From: Sciurus carolinensis
Taxonomy: Eukaryota; Chordata; Mammalia; Rodentia; Sciuridae
Length of the DNA stretch: 64,000 nucleotides
Direction of reading: 5' to 3'
Assembly: GCF_902686445.1 (NCBI RefSeq)
Contig: NC_062226.1
Location: forward strand, 12,496,001 to 12,560,000
The notes beneath the pieces were generated by a model. The model saw only the letters and a list, made by a program, of their open reading frames with translations, was not told the origin of the DNA and ran no database searches. Of this stretch, positions 1 through 10,900 are shown piece by piece (position 1 is the first letter of the stretch; every line of letters starts with the position of its first letter). Both the position numbers and the translations under genes were made by a program.

Positions 1-99
1 TCTCGTGTGAGTCCCTAGCACACCTGGCTCGGGGCAACAAGAAAACCACTTTGGTGTTATCTCTGCACTTGGGGATGAGACCACAAGAGATACATAGCA

Positions 100-856
100 G
101 ATCACTTTGGAAAGAGAACTTTATTAGCTTCACGAGAAACAGCTGCCATGAGTCAAGGCCTGGATGGGGACGGAGCTCTGGTGGCTTCCAAACAATGGCA
201 TGGAAAAGCCCATCTGTTCTCTCTATATCCTTGGACCAGGTTCCAAGTGGGGGCTCCAAGCAGGACACCCCCCACTTCCTTGCCCCCTCAGTGCAAGAAC
301 ATATTGAAGCAGTGCATTTTGGCTGGACATTAGGTCCTTCTGGTCTATGGCTATCTCACTGAACAGGAAAATTAAATGAATGAACAGTCTAGACATTCAG
401 GTCAGGACCAGCCTCTGTTCTGGACCATCAACCAGGAGCACAACATTCTGAATCACCAGTCATACCATCAACATTCTGAAGGGTCACCCAGATTCTAGAA
501 TGCAAAATAAGAACCCCCTACTTTGTATATTTCATAAGGAGCTCTATAGTCTAGAATGCCTATATTCCCAATCAACCAGAAATCTGAAATTTGAGGTTGT
601 CAACCAGAAACCCAGTGTTCTGGCAGGCCAAATGAGAACCACTCCTAACATTCTGAAGGGTTAACCAGGAATTCAGCATTCTAGAATGACAAAATCACCA
701 TATTCCAGAGAAGGGGTGAGACCCAAAGTTCGAGCCGTCAACCCCAACACTTCCAATGCCAAACGCCAAACCCAGTATTTTGGAATATTGATCCTAGCCT
801 CAGCATTCTAGAATGAAAAGCACAAAGCCCTCCAGAAGACAGCTTCCAAGTCCCTC
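100..856 (-). other. PTGS1: PTGS1 3' UTR
   Basis: About 750 nt between the stop and the poly(A) site. It contains a decayed tandem array (about 400-815) whose units carry the palindromic core ATTCTAGAAT at 491-502, 548-558, 677-688 and 804-815, along with partial copies (ACATTCTGAAGGGT). I see no dense AU-rich element (no run of ATTTA repeats), which fits the stable COX-1 mRNA and contrasts with COX-2. The exact 3' end (about 95-110) is estimated. Confidence 0.8.
120..125 (-). terminator. PTGS1: PTGS1 poly(A) signal AATAAA
   Basis: On the minus strand GCTAATAAAGTTCTC is followed 20-40 nt later by a GT-rich stretch (TATCTCTTGTGGTCTC), the usual layout of a cleavage and polyadenylation site. 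No other AATAAA lies between this and the stop codon. Confidence 0.85.
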
Positions 857-1212
857 TCAGAGCTCTGTGGATGGTCGCTCTACAACATGTCCATCATCCT
901 GACTGGAGTTTGGCACTCGGAAGGAAACATAAGGACAGGTCTTTGTATTGAGGCAGACGAGCTTCTTCAGTGTGGCCGTGTTGACAATGTTGAAGCCTAC
1001 CTCGCCGCCAAATGTGCTTGGTTTCCAGTACTCTGGAGAGCAGATGGGATTCCCTAGAAGACCCTTAAGGGAAAAGGGAGCCCCAATCTCAATCATACTC
1101 TCCCCAAAAATGGAGTTTGGTAGGCACTTTTCAAGCAGCAGCCCCGGGTAGAACTCCAAGGCATCGATGTCTCCGTACAACTCCTCCAACTCAGCTGCCA
1201 TCTCCTTCTCTC
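857..1212 (-). CDS. PTGS1: PTGS1 exon 11 coding part: Ser530 and ER tail
   Basis: 356 coding nt from [11 protein letters not shown] to the terminal STEL and stop. It contains [12 protein letters not shown], the substrate channel with the aspirin-acetylated serine. The C-terminal STEL is the COX-1 ER-retention tail. The roughly 18-residue insert that marks COX-2 near its C-terminus is absent, confirming isoform 1. Confidence 0.98.
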
Positions 1213-1886
1213 CTACAACGGGGAGAAGCTAGAGTCAGAGTCATAGTGCCACTAAAGTCAATCTTGAGAGGGAACTTTCTAGGCCCATCTCTTTCTGGAG
1301 ATAAGGGGAACTCCAAAATTTGAACAACTGAGCAGGTGCCCTACAAAATCTGGCCTCTCTGGAATTGGGGGAAAGGGTCAGAAAGAAAATTACAAATTGA
1401 GCCTCATCCTGGACTGAGTCTAGGAAAAGAATTGGTACTGAAGAAAGAATCTAGGGACCTAGATCTGTCACCAAAGTGCTTGTGACCTCAAGCAACTCAT
1501 TCCCCTTTATGGGCCCTACTTACCTGGTCTTTACAATAGGGAGTATGCTGTCTGTGTTGCTTCCTTCATGAGCAGATTTTAAGTTCACACAACATTCGGT
1601 GACAGTCTAGTCTCTGCCCCTCTGGACCATTTGTCATGGGAGATTAAAGAACGACAAAGACTGCTATTCTGGGATCATGGGGAGCTCGTCCACAGATCCC
1701 AGGATCTCCTGCGCTCTGAGACCCACAGGTTCACTGACAGTGACTCCGGGAAGGCAGACAAGGAGCTTCCCTACCTGTCCTCCATAAGGCACTATACGGG
1801 GTCATGTCACACCCTGCGTCAGTGGTTCCTCATCATCGCTGACAAGGGTTTCCAAGATTCCAACATCTGAGAATCTTGGGGGGAAA

Positions 1887-1928
<42 letters not shown>

Positions 1929-4900
1929 ACACGCACACATACATAAGCATGCACAGATTCTTGAGCACCAGAATCTCTGGAAGAGGTATCTGAGAAGTGA
2001 ATTTTTGATTATTTTGGTTTTGAGGATTGAAGCCAGGTCCTTGAGCAAGCTAAGGACATACCCTACCACTGAACTACACCCCCAGCCAAATTTGGTATTT
2101 TAATAATCTGTCTAATGATTCTTATGCAGCTGTCCATAAATGAGTATTTAGGAACCTCAAGGCAGAATAAAACTTAAAATCTTTAGCATGAAATCCAACA
2201 TTCTACAGCCTGGCACCAACGCACACCCCACCGCCACGTCGTATCTACAGCTCTTCTCCCAAATGGGCAACTTGCTAATTTCCGTGCCTTTGCACTTCTC
2301 TTACCCTCCCTACCTAAAATGCTCCTCCCTCTATTCTCCATCTGGAAAATTTCTATTCATCCCTCAAATCAGCTGAAGTCACCTTCTCTCCCCAGGCGAG
2401 GTCATTTACCACACTCGCCACCCCTTACAACCCGCAGTCACAGTGCCAGCCACCTGCATTGTCCCATTCTGTTTCCCTGATGTCTCCCTCACTATATCAC
2501 AAGTCCCTCCAGGAGGGCAGGGACTGTGACTCGGAAACAGCTGCTCACCTGTGAGCTCCTGGAAAGAGGTGTAGGGCTTCATGCCAAACCTCTTGCGGTA
2601 CTCATTGAAGGGCTGCAGCCGCATCTCTCGAGACTCCTTGATGACATCCACAGCCACATGCAGAACGTGTTGGTCCATGTTCCTACCGCCACCGATCTGC
2701 CAAGAGATAAGCACAGCTGTTGGTCTGAGAGTCACGCCAGACTATCTGGGAGCCTGCATAAAGTTCTCAGAAAGAACTTCAAGTCATGAGTCCTTTCCAA
2801 GCCAGGATGAGAGCTTGGTGAAGCCCAGGTCTGGCCCTAGGTCTGGCCCTAGGTCTGCCATGTTACACTCCTCAGAGACTCAGCTTCCTCAGTTTTGAAG
2901 GGGACCTCTATAGTGGCTCAAAAGTTGTGCCCTGTTCCCCAATCCTTGGAGTCACACCAACAAGTGGCATAATCCCATATTAAAGGAGGGAAATAAGATC
3001 CAAAGCCCAGATGACCAGTGAGGTAAGGAAGTCTCCAGAAAAAGATTCCAATTCATATTATTTAAAGGGCATTGGTCTAAAGAAACCTCTATGGCTCAGG
3101 ATGAAATGATATTAATGTTTAAGAGACAGGTCTGTTTCAATAGAACAAGTAAAATTGGGCAAGAAAAAAGAAAAATACAGTTGAATGAAACCAAACAGCT
3201 TGAAGCAAAGTAGACTTGGAACAAAGCAAGCACAGGCTGGTACCAATCCCAGCTCAAACATTTACAAGTTATAGTGCTGTTGTGGTTGAATTTTGTCCTT
3301 CCAAAAGATGCACCGAAGTCCCAACCTGCAGTACCTATGAATGTGACCTTATTTGGAATTCATTTGCCCCCTTATTGATGGTTTTGCTCTCCATGGTTTC
3401 AGTTAGCTGCAGGCAACTGCCATCCAAAACTATTTAATGGAAAATTCCAGAAATAAACAATTCATCAGTTTTAAATTGCGTGCTGTTCTAAGTAGCATGA
3501 TGAAATCTAGCTCAGCCTCACTCGGCCCTGCCCAGAATGTGAATCATCCCTTCTTCTGGCACATCCACACTGTAAGCTCCTGGCTTGTCAGTCACTTAGC
3601 AGCTTCTTGGTTATCAGATCAACTGTCACGATATCAGAGTGCGCACATTCAAGTAACCCTTCTGTAGAAAACTAACCCTACATCCTATGCCTGCATCCTT
3701 CATCTCACTTCCTCAGTCACAGAGGCCTTGTATCATTTCACATCACCCCAAGATTATGGTACGATAAGATATTTTGAGAGACAGAGGAGACTATATTCAC
3801 CTACTTTTACTACAGTTATAAATATTGTTTTATTATTAGCTATTACTATAAACCTCTTACTGTGCCTGTTTTATAAATTAAACATTATCTTAGGTGTGGT
3901 TGTATAGGAAGAAACAGTGTATAGAGGGTTCAGTACCATCTGAAGTTTCAGACATCCATTGAGGGTCTTGGAATGCGTCCCTCACAGATAAAGTAGAGAC
4001 TTGTACCATCTTCACAGATATGATCATCAAGTTAAGACAATCAAACTTGATTAATCCAATAAGCGGTATCCTCATAAGGTGAGAATAAAGATGCAGGGAC
4101 AGCACCAGTGACAATCGAGATAGAGATTGGAGTGATGGACCTACAAGCCAAGGAGCACTAAAGATTTTCAGCAACTGCCAGAACCAAGAGAAAGGCATCG
4201 AACAGACTGTCCCCTAGAGCATTCAGAGAGAACCCAGCCCCCTTGCTACTTCAATTTCAGACTTCTGGCCTCCAGAACAGTGGAAGAATAAATTTCTGTC
4301 GTTTTAGGCCACCCAGTTTGTGGGTGCTTTGTTATGCCAGCCCTCGTAGATAAACATAGGAACCTTGGGCTATTACTTGAGCTAAATTTGAGTTTCCTCA
4401 TATGCAAAAATGGGGACGGCAAAAACATCTACCTGATACCAAGATGGTAAAATAAGTGACATAAAAGATGCAAAGCCGTTAGAGTGCTGGTCACATGGTC
4501 AACCCCAGAGAGTGGTCTTGTGAGATGATTATGGGGGAAAGCCAGATTCCATCACTTCTTGTGCTCTTTTGAATGTCCTGAGAAGAGTCAGCCCACTTCT
4601 GTGGCGCTGGGCCAGGTCCAATGCTGAAGTCTCTCACGTACATCACGGTCGTTCTTAATAAATTCTATGGAAACCACACAGTCGCACACAAAGGCTTGTC
4701 TCTGTTTACATCTGTGTCCCCACAGAGAACACAGGCCATAAACCAGCCACCGTAGGTTGGTGGCAGCATGTGCTAACTCCAGTCGAAATTCCAGAAGGAA
4801 ATCTATGTGGTGCTCCAGCTTCACGCCAGGACAATTTGAGTGGATACAGTCCGAGTGGCTCAAACGACAGAAACCTATTTCTTCAGTTTGGAGGTCAGAA

Positions 4901-7900
4901 GTCCAAGACGAAGTGTCGGTAGGGCTGTTTCCTCCTGAGGCCTCTGCTTGGCTTATAGATGGCCACCTTCTCCCTGCGTCTTCACGTGGTCTTCCCTCTA
5001 TGTGTAGCCGAGTCTTGATCTCTTCTTGGAAGAATACCAATCATATTGGATTGCAGCCCACCCTAATTTCCTCATGAGCCTTGATTGACTCTTTAAAGAC
5101 ATGATTTCCAAGTTCTTATTCTGAAGTTTTAGAGGTTAGAATTTCAGTGTACAAACTGGGGGGATGACACAGCTCAGCCCATGACAGAGGCGTCAATTTA
5201 CAAAACACTTAACTATACACAGGATTTTTCTCATGTTACTCTACTCTGGATGGTCTGTTCCTCAAATTGCCATGCCCTGTGACGCCCTGGCCTCTACCCA
5301 AGCTGTCTCCTCTATATGTAACACCATCAAACTCTGCCGCCAACACCTCTTCTTTCCTGGGAAATTCCTGCCCACTCCTTCCATCTCCTCTTTATCCATA
5401 ATGCCCAAGTCTGAGCCAAAATCCCTCTCTGAGTTCCCGGAGCCCCACAGGTTTTCTGCATCAGGGCTTTCAACGTGCACGTGTGCTTCTGATAACCTCA
5501 GAACAGCACTGAGCACTGTGCCCCACATACAGTAAGTGCTCAAATGATGTTGGCTGTCATGGAACAGTTTATTCCCCTTTCTGGGTATAAATGCCAAAGG
5601 AACAAGGACCCAAGAGCCACATCAGTCTTGTTCACCAGTATATCCCCAGCACCTGGAGTCTCATCTGGTACTGTCAAATGAACAAATGAGCAAGAGGATT
5701 CATGAAGGAATGCCCGTAACCAGCCTTTCAAAGCGACAACACCCCCACCTTACAGGAGAAGGAACCGGGATTTGAACCCAGGTCTGTGGAGCCCAGAGCC
5801 CTCCTGCACCCACCCACACCACTCCAAGGCTTACCCGGCCAGCATTCTGACGAGAAAAGGCATCCACCAGGGCCTCCACCCCGTAGTCCACCAGCATGGA
5901 GGTGTTGAACAAGAACTGCTCGTAGCTGTACTCCTGGGAGCCCAGCTTGAAGGAGTCGGGCATGAGCGGGTGCCAGTGGTAGAGCTGGTTGAACTCTAAG
6001 GCGATGCGGTTTTGGTACTGGAACTGGACTCTGAACAGCATCTCTGGGTCAAACTTCAGCTGCAGGAAGTAGCCACTCAAATGCTGCACGTACTCCTCAA
6101 TGACAATCTTGATGGTCTCCCCTGCACAGGGGAGAAGTAGGGTCAGCAGAGCAGAGTGACAGATAGCCGGCTGGCACAGCAGGCCCACTCACAAAAAGTG
6201 CCGCTTGCATTTGTCTCCTCATTGTTGCTGATTTTATTTGGTCATTGCCACTTTGTCTCCTTGAAATGGGATATGAAAATGGAACTGTCTATTTCTCAGG
6301 TTTAACTGAGGTCTCAAGATAGGAGCACCAGGACTCCCACATTCCAAGGGGATGTTCTAGTCTCACCTAAGTAGAACATGCAAAGGAGGCGTCCAGGGTT
6401 TGGTCCAGGGTGGGTGTCCCCTCCCATGGCCCATTAAGAGAGGCTGGAGGAACCCCAAAAGATAGATAAGGGGAGGCAGACCTAGTGGGGACTCTACATA
6501 AGCACCTCAGTGGAGGAAACGGCTTCAAAGAGACCCCTCTGACACCTGCTGCAGCAACCAAGGAGGGACCCTCAGGACAGAAGGTGAGCCTCTCCCTGAT
6601 ATGTTTGAAAAAATTGTATTTCTTATATTTAAGAATTATTATGGATAGATTTGTCCTCTTCCCCCCTCAGGAACCAGCTATATAGCAACTATCAGGGAAG
6701 AAGCACATTGAACATTCCATAACAAAATGAAAACTGGTAAACTAGATACTAAAAGAAGATGGTATTTTGGCCAATTAGTCATTACACAAATTATGCAGAA
6801 TTTGGAATGAGCAGACCTGGGGCCAAATCCTAGCTTCACCATTTGTAGCCACCTGAACTTAGACCAAGATCATTAATCTCTCTGAATCTCATTTTCCTTA
6901 TCAGTGTAACAATATGCATTGGATCAGACCTAATTCCAGTCTCCCTCTGCTGAGTGGCCTTGGAAAATGCACTTAACCTCTCTGAATCTTAATTTTCACA
7001 AATGTAATCATATCTGTTTCAAACACTTGTTGTGGAGTTAAATGAAGCTTTGGATGTGCAGTACCCTAGGATTCCTGCCTTTGGTCTTCAAAAGCAGCTA
7101 ATCTGATAAGCAGCCTCCAGCCCTACCCTTGCCCTCTCTGGTCAAGGTCTCTGCAGTGCTGAGACTTTAGAAACAGCCCTTCCACCCTCCTCAGGCTATT
7201 CTTGTCCTCTGTGCTGGATCTTCCAGGCCCCACTGAATTAGGCACTATAATTGGGACCAGTCATGCCCAGTAGTTCCCAGGGGTGGGGGCAGAGAACTGG
7301 CTACTGGTGACTCAGAGAGACCATGGTCTGGACAGGAGTGTGAGGAGCTAAGCTCCCAGGCAAGAAGCCATCTGACATTTTAGGTTGCAGACTCGCCCCC
7401 GTAGGGGACACAAAAATATCCTGTCCCTGAGTCACCTAGAAGCTGCCAAACTGCAGAAAGGCAGACACATGCAGGGCAGAAAACAGGAGGATTCCTGAAG
7501 GCTGGGCAAGCAGGGGTTTGACCCTGTATGTGCTGGGGATACCAAGTGTGCATCTGGGTGCAGAAGAAGGGAATGCTGAGATTCGGGTGGCTAATCGAAT
7601 GTGCTGTGTGTCACTCAGCTCATCATCAAACATCACAGTCACCTGTTCTCTGCAGACCTACTAGGTGCATCCCATTCATCAACTCAGCAAATCCTTACAG
7701 CCATCATCTGCCCCCAAGTACAGATTCCAGGACCCAGGCTCACAGACCTGGAAGCCTGCTGGCCGTCTGAGGCAGGTAAGAGGAAGAGCCAGGATTCTAA
7801 GCCCCTCCCGGTTTCTCAGGACTAAGCGGGCAGCCATTCTGGCCAGGGCTTGTTCCCAGCCCTCACCTATGAGGATGAGGCGAGTGGTCTGGAAGAGCTG

Positions 7901-10900
7901 TTCGTCATCCCAGGTAGGGTGCTCGGCTTTCAGCAGGTCACACACACGGTTGTGCTCTCGCAGCCAGAGGGTGGCGTAGAGCATGAGCCCGGGAAGCAGC
8001 CCAAACACCTCCTGGCCCACCGCCATCTGGTTTTGGGGCGGGATGCCCCGTGGGTAGTGCATCAACACCTGCGCCTGGTCCACCGATGGCGGGTACACCT
8101 CCCCGTCCAGCACCTGTGGGATGGGGCTGCCTGACAACCCGGGGCGGGGCATCCGCAGAGCCCAGGCCCGCACCCCAGCTGCCGGTCCTCCTTTAGCAAG
8201 GCTGTCAATTCTCCCCATCTCTGCTACCTCCGCCCTTGTCCAACCCACCCTCATCTTCCTCCCGGACTCCACACCCTAAATAGGCTCCCTCTGTCCACTC
8301 TTTGCCCCAGGTAGCCCATTCTCTACCCTGCAGCCAGCACGATCCTTTAATAAAAGACTCACATCTAATATCCCTTGCAGGCTCGAAACCCTTCCAAGTC
8401 CTCTTTGTAATCTCAGAAATCAGAAAGCCTTAGTACCGCCCCCTGCAGACAGGAACACCCTCTTTTGGAATCTTTCTTACATTTGATCACCCAGCTCAGC
8501 AAACACGCCCCTCCTTACATTCCCTCCAAGTCATCCAGGCTGCTTCCTGCCTCCAAGTCTTTGCACACACTAAACCCTCTGCCTGGAAAGCCCTCACCCC
8601 TTCTTGACCTCCCTAATCTCTCCTCCTTTTTCATGCAACTCTCTCTTTATTCCTAACTTCCAAGGGAAGCCTTCCTAGCCTCTGGTCACTCTAGTAGCAC
8701 CCACAGCTTCTCTGTAGTGGCTGCTGTCACCCGTGTCAATAGTTACATGGCAGTTTCTTCATTCATTCACTCATCAAATACACACTGATTAAGTGCCAAC
8801 TACTGTCCCTAGCCCTAAAGAGTCAGTGGTAAACTTTGTTTTGGTTTTTGCTCATTTAGGTTTGCAAATCCAATATGGTAGCCACTAGCCATGTGCAGAT
8901 CCTAGGTACCAGAAATGTGACAAGGTGAATGAAGAACTGAATTTGATTTAAATTTTATTTAGATTTTACTGGATTATGATTTAAATTTTAGGGGCTGGGG
9001 TTGTGGCTTAGTGATAGAGTGCTTGCCAAGCACCTGCAAGGCACTGGGTTCAATCCTCAGCAGCACATAAAAATAAATAAATAAAATAAAGGCATTGTGT
9101 CCATCTACAACTAAAAAAAAAAAAGATTTAAATTTTAGAACTGATACTTCAACTATTATAAAACCTTTAGGTATGTTGAGAACAACTTGGACATGTGAAT
9201 CTACTTAGTCAACTATAAATTTCATAAAATCCAAAAACAGATATTACCAGTGAAAATTTAGCATCCAAACTAAAATATTCTTCAAGTATAAATATACATC
9301 AGATTTTGTAAGATTTAGTTTGAAAAGAGTAATATGAGATTTTCTTTTTTTCAATACTGGGAGTTGAACCCAGGGCTTCATGCAAGCTAGGCAAGTACTC
9401 TGCCACTGCTACATCCCCAGCCCTGTTATTAAATTTTATTTTGAGACTGGCACTCCCTACATTGCCTATGATGACCTTAAGCTTGCAATCCTCCTGCCTC
9501 AGCCTCCCAAGTACCTAGGATTACAAATGTGTACCACTGTGCCTGGCTGAGAACTTTATTAATACTTTTTGTATTGATTACATGTTGAAATGATAACATT
9601 CAGATATACCACAGCAAGTAAAATATATTATTAGAATCTATTACACCTGCTTCATTTTACTGGGGCAACTAGACAATTTAAATTACATATGTGACTCACA
9701 TTATGTGTCTGTTGGTCGGTGCTGGTTTAGACAAGAAATCCTCATGGACCCCACCTCCTAGCATTTATGTCTAGGAGGCACCTGACGGGCTGAGGTTCCT
9801 TGAGGACAGGGCCCATAACTGTGATGGTCACTGCTCAATCACTTATTCAAGGCACATCATGGTGCCCTATTAATATTACAGCATGATTGAACAAATATAA
9901 GCAGACTACAAATGTCCACCTCCCATTGAGATGGACAATCGACCCCTCCCAGGAGGACATAGGAAACCATGAGTGTTCCTCACCTGGTTCTCGTGACTGG
10001 CACTCCCTCCCAGGGTTTACTTACTGGCTGTCCTCCTGGCACACACCTCCAGTTCCCATGACTGGCCCTCTCAGGACATGACTCACCCTTCTCCTCAGCA
10101 ACCTGTCCCAGTAAGACCATGGAGTCCCTCCCCCCGCCCCACCCCCAGGCCCAGCACTACCTGGTACTTGAGCTTCCCATCCTTAAAGAGCCGCAGGTGA
10201 TACTGGCGTTCCAGACTGTCTCCATAAATGTGGCCCAGGTCTACCTGAGGACAGAGAGGGATCCACTCACATCACCTGGGTCCTTCCTTACCAGTAATGA
10301 CCTGCATGTGCCAGGTGAGGATCACAGCAGTCCTGAGCCCCTCCTACATACTCACCCCATGGCCCAAGGCCTTGGTGAAGCCAGGACCCATTTTGCCAGA
10401 AGTTTTGAAGAACTGGTGGGTGAAGTGTTGTGCAAAGAAGGCAAACATGAGGTTGGTGCCTTGGGGGGCAGGGATAAACTTCCTCCTGAGCAGGAAGCGA
10501 CGGCCCAGGAGCTGGGCATCTGGCAGCTGCTTCTTCCCTGGTTGCAGAGGTAGGAATATAGCTGCCTGGATCCCATCTGGGTCTTTCTGACCTAGGGGCT
10601 TCTGGCCTTACCCAGCAAACTGACCCAAGCAGGACACCCAAAGCAGCCTCCTCTGGACCACCTCCCCACCTGCAGCAGTCCCTGTACCCTCTCTACCAAA
10701 AGGTCTAGAAGTATGTATGGGTGATATTTGAAAGTGACATTTGGAATTTGCTTTAAATAAAATTGAAATGCTTCAATGAAAACTAAGAGGGAATAGATGA
10801 CATATAATTGGAAAGCTGTTAAGTACTGAAACTAGGAAATGGGAACATAGTTCATTATACTATTTTCTTTTCTTTGTTGACTTTTGTATATATTTGCAAC

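Larger units (their letters stand above)
1213..2548 (-). other. PTGS1 intron 10
   Basis: Contains a GT microsatellite (1,889-1,926), an ID-like SINE fragment (2,012-2,089) and an L2-like piece (2,190-2,420). The rest is unassigned. Confidence 0.8.
2697..5834 (-). other. PTGS1 intron 9
   Basis: 3.1 kb dominated by repeats: an MLT1 LTR split by a Tigger-like element (3.28-4.36 kb), a second MLT1 LTR in the opposite orientation (4.84-5.17 kb), an L2 piece and a MIR. A 12-bp unit AGGTCTGGCCCT is tandemly repeated at 2,827-2,858. Confidence 0.8.
8114..10160 (-). other. PTGS1 intron 7
   Basis: Contains an L2 relic (8.48-8.76 kb), a young ID SINE with target duplication (8.99-9.12 kb) and an antisense B1-dID (9.34-9.55 kb). 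The remaining sequence is AT-rich and unassigned. Confidence 0.8.

Noticed and set aside
4588..5040. 150-codon minus-strand open frame in intron 9.
   Set aside because: Overlaps an MLT1 LTR, which is noncoding. No retroviral or cellular protein is recognised.
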